From the NCBI GenBank assembly GCA_019459525.1, contig JAIBEY010000093.1, positions 1 through 64,000 on the forward strand: a DNA stretch of 64,000 nt. Reading direction: 5' to 3'. A program made the translations under genes and the position numbers. Numbering within the stretch: the first letter of the stretch is position 1; each line of letters begins with the position of its first letter. The stretch is from Prolixibacteraceae bacterium (lineage in GTDB: Bacteria; Bacteroidota; Bacteroidia; Bacteroidales; Prolixibacteraceae). Under the pieces are notes generated by a model. The model worked only from the letters and a program-made list of their open reading frames with translations, ran no database searches and was not told the origin of the DNA. Shown here piece by piece: positions 9,202 through 17,785 of this stretch.

Positions 9202-11219
9202 ACAACTTGAAAAACAGTCAAAAATACCGGGAACTTACAGTTTCAGAAATTGAAATTCTGAAACAACAAGGGTGTACAGCTACCGATTGGAGCCAGATTT
9301 TAGTTGGCCAGGTTTTCATACCCGAAAACATCCGAAGTGTACAATTTTCAGGGTCTGTCAGGATTGGTGATAACTCCGGAACCGTAGAATTCAGCGGCGG
9401 AATTATCAGGAATTGCGGAATATACAACGCCAGCATTCACAATTGTACCATCGGCAACCACGTTTACATCCATCATATTTGCAATTACATAGCCAATTAC
9501 GACATCCACGACCATGTAATTCTCGAAAACATTGAATTGTGTTTTACTGAAGGTGAAACCAGTTTTGGCAACGGGATAAAAGTATCGACACTCGACGAAA
9601 CAGGCGGACGTGGAGTTATGATTTACAATAAATTATCGGCTCATCTGGCCTATTTTCTGGCCTGGTACCGGCATCGCCATTGCCTCATCGAAGAGTTGGA
9701 GTCGAAAATTACAGCATATGCCAATTCCATAAAAAGTAACCGCGGAACCATCGGAGCTCACTCCGTTATCCGTAACTGCCGGTTAATTAAGAACGTACGA
9801 TTCGGATCATTCAGCCAGGTGCTAGGCTGTACGCGGCTCGAAAACGGATCGGTGAACAGCAACGAATATGCGCCGGTTAAGCTGGGCGCCGGTATTATTG
9901 CTGAAAGTTTTATCGTTTCGTCCGGAACCGAAATTTCCGACGGAACCATTATCTCGCACTGTTTTGTAGGGCAGGGTTGCATCCTGGGCAAACAATATTC
10001 AGCCGAAAACTCACTGTTTTTTGCCAACTGCCAGGGATTTCACGGCGAAGCCTGTTCTATCTTTGGTGGTCCATATACGGTAACTCATCACAAATCAACT
10101 TTGCTTATCGCTGGAATGTTCTCGTTTTGTAATGCAGGCAGCGGTTCAAACCAAAGCAACCACATGTACAAACTGGGCCCTATTCACCACGGGATTGTGG
10201 AACGCGGCTCCAAAACTACTTCCGACTCGTATATTCTCTGGCCCGCCAAGATCGGCGCTTTTACACTTGTTATGGGACGTCACTATAAAAATACCGACAC
10301 TTCCGACCTCCCGTTTTCGTACCTGATTGAAAATAAAGACGACAGTTGGATTGCCCCCGGAATTAACCTCCGGAGTGTAGGAACGATTCGTGATGTGCTA
10401 AAATGGCCACGACGTGATAAACGTAAAGATCCGGAAAAACTGGATTGCATCAACTTCAACCTGCTCAGTCCGTTTACGATCAAAAAGATGCAGAAAGGAC
10501 TTGATATACTGAATAGCCTGAAAGAAATATCCGGAGAAACCACCGAAGTTTTTGCCTACCGGAATACGCTCATCAGCAAAAGCGCTCTGGAAAAAGGAAT
10601 TGATTTATATGACAAAGCCATCTATAAATTTCTGGGAAACTCCGTAATTTCGCGACTCGAAAAATGCAATGTTCAAACGTTGGACGAAATCAAACGATGC
10701 CTCAACCCCAGCCACACCAATGGACAAGGCGAATGGAGTGACCTAGCCGGTTTGATTGCCCCAAAAACTGAAATCAATAAACTGATTAAAAGCATTGAGC
10801 GGAAAGAATTTGATAATCTGGAAGCTATTGAGCAGGAATTTAAGAACATGCACCTAAATTATTACGATTACGAATGGATTTGGGCTTCGGATTTGCTCAT
10901 CGAAAAAACAGGAAAGAAGATTGATGAGTTGTTGATTGACGACATCATTTTGCTGATCAGCAAATGGAAAGAAAGTGTAGTCGGATTAGATCAACTTTTG
11001 TATGAAGATGCAAAAAAGGAATTCAGGCTCGATTCGATGACCGGTTTCGGGATGGACGGGAATAAAACCACGCAGAAACTTGATTTCGAAAAAGTACGCG
11101 GCAATTTTGAGAGCAATGATTTTGTAACCGAGATTGTCAGCCACATTAAACGAAAAACCCTGCTTGGCGAAAAAATGACAGAACGATTAAATACGATTAA
11201 AAAGAACCAACAGAATTAA
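9198..11219 (+). CDS. DUF4954 family protein with left-handed beta-helix
   Basis: A 673-residue protein matching the DUF4954 family of Bacteroidota. Residues about 45-350 have hexapeptide-like spacing of short hydrophobic residues (for example [20 protein letters not shown] and [20 protein letters not shown]), as in sugar-nucleotide acyl- and uridyltransferases with parallel beta-helices. A central region contains [18 protein letters not shown] and [10 protein letters not shown]. The last 250 residues are helical and charged. No signal peptide is present. It is coupled by ATGA to the methyltransferase and lies 5 nt from nagB, so a role in hexosamine metabolism is plausible but unproven. Family assignment is confident, function is not. 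Confidence 0.85.
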   Translation: MNNLKNSQKYRELTVSEIEILKQQGCTATDWSQILVGQVFIPENIRSVQFSGSVRIGDNSGTVEFSGGIIRNCGIYNASIHNCTIGNHVYIHHICNYIANYDIHDHVILENIELCFTEGETSFGNGIKVSTLDETGGRGVMIYNKLSAHLAYFLAWYRHRHCLIEELESKITAYANSIKSNRGTIGAHSVIRNCRLIKNVRFGSFSQVLGCTRLENGSVNSNEYAPVKLGAGIIAESFIVSSGTEISDGTIISHCFVGQGCILGKQYSAENSLFFANCQGFHGEACSIFGGPYTVTHHKSTLLIAGMFSFCNAGSGSNQSNHMYKLGPIHHGIVERGSKTTSDSYILWPAKIGAFTLVMGRHYKNTDTSDLPFSYLIENKDDSWIAPGINLRSVGTIRDVLKWPRRDKRKDPEKLDCINFNLLSPFTIKKMQKGLDILNSLKEISGETTEVFAYRNTLISKSALEKGIDLYDKAIYKFLGNSVISRLEKCNVQTLDEIKRCLNPSHTNGQGEWSDLAGLIAPKTEINKLIKSIERKEFDNLEAIEQEFKNMHLNYYDYEWIWASDLLIEKTGKKIDELLIDDIILLISKWKESVVGLDQLLYEDAKKEFRLDSMTGFGMDGNKTTQKLDFEKVRGNFESNDFVTEIVSHIKRKTLLGEKMTERLNTIKKNQQN

Positions 11220-11224
11220 ATATT

Positions 11225-12052
11225 ATGAGACTTATTATTCAGGACAACTACGAATTAGCATCAAAATGGGCTGCCAATTACATGGCCCGTAAGATCACCC
11301 TGGCAAAACCAACTGCCGAAAAACCTTATGTGCTTGGACTTCCAACAGGCTCGTCGCCGCTGGGAATTTACAACGAATTGATCAGCTTGTACAAAGCCGG
11401 AGCAGTTTCGTTCCGCAACGTAGTGACCTTTAACATGGACGAATACGTGGGCATTCCGAAAGAACACCCCCAGAGTTATTACACATTTATGTGGACAAAT
11501 TTCTTCAGCCATATCGACATTCTACCTGAAAACGCCAATATCCTGAACGGGAATGCTCCGGATATCAAAGCCGAATGCCAGGCCTATGAAGATAAAATTA
11601 AAGCCGTTGGCGGAATTGATCTGTTTTTAGGCGGCATTGGTCCTGATGGGCATCTGGCCTTCAACGAACCGGGATCATCGCTGGCATCGCGTACCCGCGA
11701 CAAAGAGCTGAATTACGATACCAAAGTGGCCAACTCGCGCTTCTTCGATAACGACGTGAACAAAGTTCCGGATTCGTCACTTACCGTTGGAATTGCCACC
11801 GTAATGGACGCCAAAGAGGTATTGATTATTGTGAACGGCTACAACAAAGCCCGCGCACTGCAACATGCCATTGAAGAAGGTGTAAACCACATGTGGACCA
11901 TCAGTGCCCTGCAACTGCACCCACGCGGAATGATTGTTTGCGACGAATCTGCCACTTACGAACTGAAAGTAGGAACCTACAAACACTTTAAATCAATTGA
12001 AGCCAATAACCTGAATCCGGATAATTTGCTGAATTCGAATTTGGTTTGGTAA
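11225..12052 (+). CDS. nagB: Glucosamine-6-phosphate deaminase
   Basis: Converts glucosamine 6-phosphate to fructose 6-phosphate and ammonia in the cytoplasm, linking amino-sugar salvage to glycolysis. The 275 residues match the family. Visible motifs are [16 protein letters not shown] (phosphate-binding loop, about 37-52), [16 protein letters not shown] with the catalytic Asp (about 70), and [17 protein letters not shown] containing the ring-opening His and partner Glu (about 137-153). SRTR and [14 protein letters not shown] follow. It is the last gene of the 8188-12052 operon and is followed by a hairpin. It is shorter than the fused NagB proteins of some Bacteroidota, so it is the single-domain form. 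Confidence 0.95.
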   Translation: MRLIIQDNYELASKWAANYMARKITLAKPTAEKPYVLGLPTGSSPLGIYNELISLYKAGAVSFRNVVTFNMDEYVGIPKEHPQSYYTFMWTNFFSHIDILPENANILNGNAPDIKAECQAYEDKIKAVGGIDLFLGGIGPDGHLAFNEPGSSLASRTRDKELNYDTKVANSRFFDNDVNKVPDSSLTVGIATVMDAKEVLIIVNGYNKARALQHAIEEGVNHMWTISALQLHPRGMIVCDESATYELKVGTYKHFKSIEANNLNPDNLLNSNLVW

Positions 12053-12076
12053 ACATCGTATTGTTGTTAAAAAATA

Positions 12077-12116
12077 AAAGTCAGGGTTTCACATCGAAGT
12101 GAAGCCCTGACTTTTT
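12077..12116. terminator. Hairpin terminator after nagB (family copy 1)
   Basis: The stem AAAGTCAGGGTTTCAC pairs with GTGAAGCCCTGACTTT (GT pairs allowed) around a short ATCGAA loop, with T-runs beyond. Nearly the same hairpin occurs at 16273-16305 and 17627-17659. It also serves the convergent DUF4395 gene. Confidence 0.8.
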
Positions 12117-12135
12117 TATAGGCGAAACCAAACGT

Positions 12136-12798
12136 TTATTTGGATTGAGCTGATTCTATGATTTTAAATAAATCCTGTGGTTTTTCTGCAAAAGTTTCGT
12201 TGAATAAATACACCGAAACCATGATGAAAGCAATAAAAGCCAAAACAATAAAAAACTGACCCCAGGTTGTTTTCTGAATCTCGTGCCGGTCTTTCACTTC
12301 GCAAACTTCGCCGGGGCAATACCGGGCTTTTTTTCCGTAAAACCAGCCATAAAACAGGCAACCCAGGCAAATACCAAATGCCGATTCGAAAAGCAGAAAA
12401 ATCAGGCAGATCAGGCAAATTAAACCAGTAATAATACTGTACGAATTCACGAATACGACCAGTACCAGCATAATCAATACCAGGGCGAGACCGATTACCC
12501 AGGCAAATTTCTTTTGCGCAGCGCCTACATATTCGGGTGTCTGCCTGCGAACAATTAACCGACCGATAATCAAGCTGGGCGCAAACTTCGGGTTGATAAG
12601 TACGCGAACGATAAAATCGACCAGGAAAGCGAGAATAAAATACTTCAGCATAACAAAACTCCCTTTCATAATCGCCGTCAATACTGCCAGAAAAGCCCAA
12701 ACAAAAAATATTCCGGCAGCGGCACGTATCTCCCGCTCATTCAAAACCGGAATTTCGTAACCTTCCACATCTTCACCAAATTTGAATAATTTACTCAT
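12136..12798 (-). CDS. DUF4395 family membrane protein
   Basis: An inner-membrane protein of 220 residues with about four hydrophobic segments: roughly 26-48, 50-66, 97-115 and 117-150, plus a last one at about 183-202. The family pattern ESAFGICLGCLFYGWFYGKK, with two Cys at the membrane face, is clear, as is the preceding NPKFAPSLIIGRLIV. A cytoplasmic loop has the pair CPGEVCEV. Related proteins are found near thiol or sulfur-handling genes, but none is adjacent here. The protein converges with nagB. Function unknown. Confidence 0.8.
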   Translation of the reverse strand: MSKLFKFGEDVEGYEIPVLNEREIRAAAGIFFVWAFLAVLTAIMKGSFVMLKYFILAFLVDFIVRVLINPKFAPSLIIGRLIVRRQTPEYVGAAQKKFAWVIGLALVLIMLVLVVFVNSYSIITGLICLICLIFLLFESAFGICLGCLFYGWFYGKKARYCPGEVCEVKDRHEIQKTTWGQFFIVLAFIAFIMVSVYLFNETFAEKPQDLFKIIESAQSK

Positions 12799-12976
12799 GG
12801 GTTATTGCATTTAATTAAACACTTTGAAAACTAACAAAGAAGATACGCAATAGTTTTGAATATCTGTTTGCTTTCAAAAACAAAAACATCAGATTAAAAC
12901 TACATAAAACACTTATTTACTAACCATTACAAAAACAACTTCTTATGACCAATAGTTTATTTTATTATAATTTTCA

Positions 12977-12984
12977 TATATTTG
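12977..12984 (+). promoter_or_regulatory. Candidate Bacteroidota -7 box (TATATTTG)
   Basis: TATATTTG fits the TAnnTTTG consensus of Bacteroidota primary sigma factor promoters and lies 28 bp before the DUF885 start codon. The -33 element is weak (GTTTA around 12955-12959). It is a sequence match only. Confidence 0.45.
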
Positions 12985-13012
12985 AGCTTATTTAGTCAAA
13001 AAAACCAAAAAC

Positions 13013-14881
13013 ATGAAAACAAATTCCCGGTCATGGAAATTCTGGACTTTGCGTATCCTCTTTACCTTGTTGTTCCTGGCTGTAATTTGGGTTGCGAATC
13101 TTATTTGGTTCAGGCCATTTAATATCCGGATTTTCTTTAATCGTGTTTTTGTTGAAATTGTGATGCGCGATCCGGAACTGATTACCACACTTGGTGTTCC
13201 GGTACTAAACGACTGGAATAAAGACAAACTAACCGATATCTCCGACAAGCAGAAACTTGAGAATCTGGATCTTTTGGAAAAAGATTATGAAATGTTGCTC
13301 AGCTACAATTACCAGAAGCAAACCAAAGAAAATCAATTAAATACCGAGATCCTGAAATGGTACCTGAAAAGCAACATCGACAGTGAACCGTTTCTGTTTC
13401 ACAACTACCCGGTGAACCAGCTATCGGGCATACAGAACGATTTGCCAGGTTTTATGGCAAATTCGCATAAGCTCCGCGACAAAAGTGATGCAGAGGCCTA
13501 CATCGCGCGTTTATCGAAGTTCGGAACCAAATTCGACCAATTGCTGGCCAGCCTGAAAATCCGAGAAAAGAAAGGGATTATTCCTCCCAAATTTGTGATT
13601 GAACGGGTGCTTGAAGAAACAAAAGCTTTTATTCGTAGCACGAACGATACTGACAGTGCCGCCCGCAGCAATATCCTTTACACCAATTTCGCTACCAAAA
13701 TAGCTGAATTGACCGACCTTAACGCCTCTGAAAAAGCCAGCTTAGCACTGCAGGTAGAAACAGAAATCAGTACTACCGTATCCGGAGCCTACCAAAAGTT
13801 GATCAGCTATCTCGAACACCTGCAAACCATAGCCACCACCGACGATGGAGTTTGGAAACTTCCCGACGGCGATGCCTACTACCGCTACCAGCTTCGGCTG
13901 ATGACAACCACCAACATGAGTCCGGAAGAAGTGCATCAAACCGGGTTAAAAGAAGTGGCACGGCTTGCGAAAGAAATACGGGCGACTCTAAAAAGCATCG
14001 GGTACAGCGACACTACGCAAAGCATTGGCTCCGTCCTTCAGGCAATGAGCCAGAATCCGCGGTTTCTTTTTCCTGAAAATGATGAAGGAAGGCAGAAACT
14101 GTTGCAGGAGTACAACGATATTTTGCAAAAAGCTGAAGCCAGCCTGCATAACGCTTTCGACATTCGCCCCAAAGCCGGAATTGAGGTCAAGCGTGTTCCT
14201 GAATTCAGGGAAGCCGGACAGGCAAAGGCCTATTACACCGGCCCTAAACTCGATGGCACAAGCAAAGGCATTTTTTTCGTAAATCTCCGCAACGTGCACG
14301 AGCACCCTACCTACACCATGAAGAGCATGGCTTACCATGAAGGGATTCCGGGTCATCATTTTCAACACGCCCTGCAAGCCGAATTAAAAGGAAAGCCCAT
14401 TTTCCGTAAAGTGCTACCTTTCACAGCCTATACCGAAGGCTGGGCCATGTATTCGGAACAACTGGCGTGGGAATTGGGATTTTACACCGATGACCCCACT
14501 GGTAACCTGGGCAGACTACAATCCGAAATGTGGCGGGCTGCGCGTCTGGTGGTTGACACCGGTATTCATTACAAAAAATGGACCCGCCAACAAGCCATCG
14601 ACTACATGGTTGCACAAACCGGATTGACCACATCGGAGGTAACCACCGAAATAGAGCGATACATCGTCAATCCGGGACAAGCCTGTGCCTATAAAATCGG
14701 GATGATGAAAATTCTGGAACTCCGCGAACGGGCAAAAACTCAACTGGGCGATCGGTTTAACCTGAAGGAATTCCACCGGATAATACTTCAAAACGGAGCC
14801 GTTCCATTGGAAATTCTGGAAAAACTGGTAAAAAACTACATCACCGAAAAGCAGCAATCGGCCCAAGCTCTAATTCTGTAA
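13013..14881 (+). CDS. DUF885 family metallopeptidase, membrane-anchored
   Basis: A 622-residue member of the DUF885 family, distant relatives of M2/M32 zinc carboxypeptidases. A single N-terminal hydrophobic segment (about 12-32) anchors or exports it. The zinc signature is in MAYHEGIPGHHFQHALQAEL (HEGIPGH, about 443-449); the third ligand is expected in the following TAYTEGWAMYSEQLAWELG helix. The C-terminal YIVNPGQACAYKIGMMKILELR is also a hallmark of the family. Probable role: periplasmic peptide hydrolysis. It stands alone, has its own promoter-like box, and is followed by a MITE-like element. Family call firm, substrate unknown. Confidence 0.88.
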   Translation: MKTNSRSWKFWTLRILFTLLFLAVIWVANLIWFRPFNIRIFFNRVFVEIVMRDPELITTLGVPVLNDWNKDKLTDISDKQKLENLDLLEKDYEMLLSYNYQKQTKENQLNTEILKWYLKSNIDSEPFLFHNYPVNQLSGIQNDLPGFMANSHKLRDKSDAEAYIARLSKFGTKFDQLLASLKIREKKGIIPPKFVIERVLEETKAFIRSTNDTDSAARSNILYTNFATKIAELTDLNASEKASLALQVETEISTTVSGAYQKLISYLEHLQTIATTDDGVWKLPDGDAYYRYQLRLMTTTNMSPEEVHQTGLKEVARLAKEIRATLKSIGYSDTTQSIGSVLQAMSQNPRFLFPENDEGRQKLLQEYNDILQKAEASLHNAFDIRPKAGIEVKRVPEFREAGQAKAYYTGPKLDGTSKGIFFVNLRNVHEHPTYTMKSMAYHEGIPGHHFQHALQAELKGKPIFRKVLPFTAYTEGWAMYSEQLAWELGFYTDDPTGNLGRLQSEMWRAARLVVDTGIHYKKWTRQQAIDYMVAQTGLTTSEVTTEIERYIVNPGQACAYKIGMMKILELRERAKTQLGDRFNLKEFHRIILQNGAVPLEILEKLVKNYITEKQQSAQALIL

Positions 14882-14924
14882 AATTGTCTGAATTATAGCC
14901 ACAACAGGTTTGTTACAAACTCTG

Positions 14925-15065
14925 AGAAACTGTTTAAAATTGAGAATGGCATATGAAAATCAAAAATTTACCCCTGCCCTAAAGGGTGATTTTTGATTTT
15001 TCGGGCTCCCTTTAGGGTTTGGGGTGAACCGAAAAATCAAAAAATATGAAATTTAAACAGTTTCT
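14925..15065. mobile_element. MITE-like 141-bp inverted-repeat element
   Basis: Terminal inverted repeats AGAAACTGTTTAAA (14925-14938) and its complement (15052-15065) bound a non-coding element. Inside are inverted copies of CCCTAAAGGG (14977-14986 region) and CCCTTTAGGG (15008-15017 region), and A/T-rich ATCAAAAAT blocks that also occur in both orientations. No ORF is present, so any transposition would need a transposase from elsewhere. Confidence 0.6.
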
Positions 15066-15161
15066 GAATAAAATCGAATTGCCTGCTAATTTCAAGTGAA
15101 GGCTTAAAAAAAATGTAACCAATCATTCGCTGCCCTGACTAAATAACAAAAAACACGATTG

Positions 15162-15674
15162 ATGAACGATTCAAAAGAACTTCGGTTCAAGCAAATTATC
15201 GAAGAAAACAAACTCCGGATCGAGGGTATTTGTCGGTATTACTCCTCGAATTCAGAAAACCGGAAAGATTTGTACCAGGAAATTCTGGTCAACATTTGGA
15301 AAAGTCTCGACAAGTTTCGCGGTGATTCTGCCATTAGCACATGGATTTACCGTATTGCAGTGAATACTTCGCTGAGTTTCGCCGGAAAAGCCTACCGAAA
15401 CATGAACCTGAACATCGACCAAATGCCGCAAAGCCTGAACATTTTGCTCGACAACGACGAACTGGAACTGAAACAGAAAAAAGAACAGCAACTAGAAGCG
15501 CTTGAGGCTGAACTGAATCTGCTATCGATTATCGACAAAGCCTTGATTTCACTGGTCCTCGAAGGCCTTTCGATGCGCGAAATTGCCGACATCATCGGGC
15601 TCACCGAACCCAACGTAAAGGTGAAAATACACCGGATTAAAGAAAACCTGAAACAACAATTAATTAAAGCATAA
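15162..15674 (+). CDS. ECF-type RNA polymerase sigma factor
   Basis: A sigma-70 family (ECF) factor of 170 residues directing RNA polymerase to a specific regulon. Region 2 is visible at about 25-80 (RKDLYQEILVNIWKSLDKF and ISTWIYRIAVNTSLSF). Region 4, with its helix-turn-helix, is at about 120-165 (LEGLSMREIADIIGLTEPNV then KVKIHRIKENLKQQL). I place the start at the ATG at 15162; a TTG three bases upstream is less likely. The stop is 5 nt before the next gene, a membrane protein, which may act as its anti-sigma partner. A MITE-like element lies just upstream. Confidence 0.9.
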   Translation: MNDSKELRFKQIIEENKLRIEGICRYYSSNSENRKDLYQEILVNIWKSLDKFRGDSAISTWIYRIAVNTSLSFAGKAYRNMNLNIDQMPQSLNILLDNDELELKQKKEQQLEALEAELNLLSIIDKALISLVLEGLSMREIADIIGLTEPNVKVKIHRIKENLKQQLIKA

Positions 15675-15679
15675 CCGCC

Positions 15680-16240
15680 ATGACAACAACAATAAATACC
15701 CCCAACCTGGACCTGAATCAGCTTATTGAAGGACTGCGCCGCGAAGACGACCGCAACATGCACCTGACCAACCGTTTCAAATGGCTCATGTGGATTTTTG
15801 CCCCACTCTATTTTTGCTTTTTTCTTTTCCTGCTTTACGAAGGTGAATCTGTCCTGAAGGAAATCGGTTTCTTCTTCTTTTCGGCCAGCTTCCTTTTTTT
15901 CGCCATTCTATTCCGAAATCTGAATAACGAATACAAATCGGTTGACTACGGAATACCAACCACCGAAATGCTTCGAAAAGCGGCGCAGCGATACGAAATC
16001 TGGCAAACCAAAACAGCAAAAGCCATGTTTCCTGCATTTTTGGCGGCCATTGGAGTCAGCCTTACCAGCGAAGAAATGATACCAAATATTGACGATACCA
16101 AAATACGGATTGCGCTGGCATTTGGGGCTTACCTGCTGCTGTTGGGTGTTGGATTTGGCATTGGCTACCTCATCTGGCGCAAACGCCAAAAACCCCTGCG
16201 CGACCATGCCCTGCGATTATTGGAAGAATTGGAGAAATAA
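15680..16240 (+). CDS. Membrane protein, possible anti-sigma partner
   Basis: A 186-residue protein with a cytoplasmic N-terminus (about 1-34, charged, NQLIEGLRREDDRNMHLTNR), two closely spaced hydrophobic segments (about 36-52 and 60-75), a soluble stretch (76-112), and two more segments (about 113-126 and 139-162), ending in a basic/acidic tail. It is 5 nt downstream of the ECF sigma gene, so co-transcription is near certain. The layout fits a membrane partner of the sigma factor, but I see no classical zinc anti-sigma motif (HxxxCxxC). The regulatory role is inferred from context only. Confidence 0.7.
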   Translation: MTTTINTPNLDLNQLIEGLRREDDRNMHLTNRFKWLMWIFAPLYFCFFLFLLYEGESVLKEIGFFFFSASFLFFAILFRNLNNEYKSVDYGIPTTEMLRKAAQRYEIWQTKTAKAMFPAFLAAIGVSLTSEEMIPNIDDTKIRIALAFGAYLLLLGVGFGIGYLIWRKRQKPLRDHALRLLEELEK

Positions 16241-16272
16241 ACGCATCAATTAATAATTCCCCTTGGTTTATG

Positions 16273-16305
16273 AGTCAGGGTTTCATTTCGAGTGAAGCCC
16301 TGACT
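16273..16305. terminator. Hairpin family copy 2, after the ECF sigma operon
   Basis: AGTCAGGGTTTCA (16273-16285) pairs with TGAAGCCCTGACT (16293-16305). It is nearly identical to the hairpins at 12077 and 17627. The following sequence is less T-rich, so termination strength is uncertain. Confidence 0.65.
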
Positions 16306-16335
16306 TACTTTGAAGTGGTACTTCCACTCGCTTGC

Positions 16336-16475
16336 ACCTTTTGGCTCCGGCATTGCACCTCTGAAGTACAACGCTGAACCTCAGAGGTGCAGCGTTCCAT
16401 GTAAAAGATGCGATTGACCACCTCCGAACGGCAAGCTTCCACCTCCAAGGTGCGATGTTTCATCTTTGAGGTGAG
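16336..16475. repeat. Degenerate 21-bp tandem array
   Basis: In the 367-bp gap before rhuM, the words ACCTTTT, ACCTCTG, ACCTCAG, ATGTAAA, ACCTCCG, ACCTCCA and ATCTTTG begin at 16336, 16357, 16378, 16399, 16420, 16441 and 16462, exactly 21 bp apart. A second word (AGGTGCA, AGGTGCG, AGGTGAG) starts at 16385, 16448 and 16469, in the same 21-bp phase, and is complementary to the first. The rest of each unit is poorly conserved. No ORF of note is present. Confidence 0.7.
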
Positions 16476-16502
16476 TTAGCAAGTGTTTTTGGTGCGAATA
16501 AA

Positions 16503-16600
16503 GTTCTTCGGATCAGTTGATTGATTGATTGTTGAAAACTCAACTAAAAATCAAACCATTTGAAAGTTGAATTTTGTTAAATTTGGAATTGAGAAAAGCT
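16503..16600 (+). repeat. Leader repeat, copy A (before rhuM)
   Basis: From TTCTTCGGATCAGTTGATTG to GTTAAATTTGGA this stretch is a diverged direct repeat of 17682-17765. Both end shortly before a start codon and both follow a copy of the TCAGGGTTTCA hairpin. Confidence 0.65.
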
Positions 16601-16607
16601 TATTGTC

Positions 16608-17615
16608 ATGAACGAAGATCAAAGCAAAAAGAATATAATCATCTACAATACGACCGATGGCAAAGCCAGGGTTTCGCTTTATGCCAAAGACGGGAAAATT
16701 TGGATGAACCAAAGCCAGCTTGCAGAACTTTTTGACACCTCTGTTCCCAATATCAGCATGCACATATCTAACATACTGAAAGAAGGAGAATTAGATACAA
16801 ATTCAGTTATTAAGGATTACTTAACAACTGCCGCCGACGGTAAAGAATACAACGTCACGTTTTACTCGCTCGACATGATTTTGGCTATTGGTTTCAGGGT
16901 TCGAAGCAAACGGGGAACGCAGTTTCGGATTTGGGCTAACAGAAACCTGAAAGAATACATGGTGAAAGGCTTTGTGATGGATGACGAGCGTTTGAAGAAC
17001 CCTGATGGTCGGCCAGATTATTTTGATGAGTTACTCGAACGAATCAGGGACATTCGGGCGTCGGAAAAACGGTTTTACCAAAAAGTGCGTGAGCTGTTCG
17101 CCCTAAGCAGCGATTACGATGCTACCGATAAAGCCATCCAGATGTTTTTTGCTGAAACACAAAATAAACTATTGTATGCAGTTACCGGCCAAACTGCTGC
17201 TGAAATCATTGTCTCACGTGCCGATTCCAATAAACCCAATATGGCGCTTACATCGTGGAAAGGATCGGTTGTTCGGAAACAAGACATTTTTACGGCAAAA
17301 AACTATTTGACTGCTGATGAAATTGACACGCTCAACCGTTTAGTCATTATTTTTCTCGAAACGGCTGAACTAAGAGCAAAAAATCGGATGGACATTCCCA
17401 TGTCGTTCTGGAAAGAGAATGTTGATCGCATTCTGGAATTTAACGACCGGAATGTATTAAAAAATGCGGGCTCGGTTAGCAATGCCCAAATGGAGGAAAA
17501 AGTACAGGAGATTTATTCTATTTACGATTCGAAGCGCAGAACATGGGAAGCACAGGAGGCCGATAACTTGGAAATTGAAGAACTGGAGCAGGAAATAAAA
17601 AAACTGAAAAAATAG
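16608..17615 (+). CDS. rhuM: RhuM family protein
   Basis: A RhuM-type protein of 335 residues, a family first named from a Salmonella pathogenicity island and common in defence and mobile islands; its biochemical role is not settled. The N-terminus holds a probable DNA-binding helix-turn-helix (IWMNQSQLAELFDTSVPNIS, about 31-50) followed by the family hallmark FYSLDMILAIGFRVRSKRGTQFRIWA (about 85-110). The C-terminal half contains the RhuM core, including NKLLYAVTGQTAAEIIVSRAD and ETAELRAKNRMDIPMSFW, and ends in an acidic coiled coil. It has its own leader repeat and is next to a putative AbiC-like gene, which supports an accessory, defence-type role. Confidence 0.88.
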   Translation: MNEDQSKKNIIIYNTTDGKARVSLYAKDGKIWMNQSQLAELFDTSVPNISMHISNILKEGELDTNSVIKDYLTTAADGKEYNVTFYSLDMILAIGFRVRSKRGTQFRIWANRNLKEYMVKGFVMDDERLKNPDGRPDYFDELLERIRDIRASEKRFYQKVRELFALSSDYDATDKAIQMFFAETQNKLLYAVTGQTAAEIIVSRADSNKPNMALTSWKGSVVRKQDIFTAKNYLTADEIDTLNRLVIIFLETAELRAKNRMDIPMSFWKENVDRILEFNDRNVLKNAGSVSNAQMEEKVQEIYSIYDSKRRTWEAQEADNLEIEELEQEIKKLKK

Positions 17616-17626
17616 TGATTAGAAAC

Positions 17627-17662
17627 AAGTCAGGGTTTCACCCGGAGTGAAGCCCTTACTTT
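17627..17662. terminator. Hairpin family copy 3, after rhuM
   Basis: AAGTCAGGGTTTCAC pairs with GTGAAGCCCTTACTTTT around CCGGA, followed by a T-rich run (TTTTTCTT). This is a classic terminator and the third copy of the hairpin family. Confidence 0.75.
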
Positions 17663-17681
17663 TTCTTACCACAGACTAAAA

Positions 17682-17765
17682 TTCTTCGAATCAGTTGATT
17701 GTTTGTTGAAAACTCATCTAAGAACCAACCAAACTGAACATAGAATTTAGTTAAATTTGAAGCCA
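17682..17765 (+). repeat. Leader repeat, copy B (before the AbiC-like gene)
   Basis: Diverged direct copy of 16503-16600: shared TTCTTCGAATCAGTTGATTG, TTGTTGAAAACTCA and TTAGTTAAATTTG blocks in the same order, with small gaps. Confidence 0.65.
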
Positions 17766-17785
17766 ATAAAACAAAAGCAATAAAA

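Noticed and set aside
16273-17662. Integron attC sites flanking rhuM
   Set aside because: The hairpins lack the R and L box layout, no integrase is present, and the same stem follows nagB, an ordinary operon.
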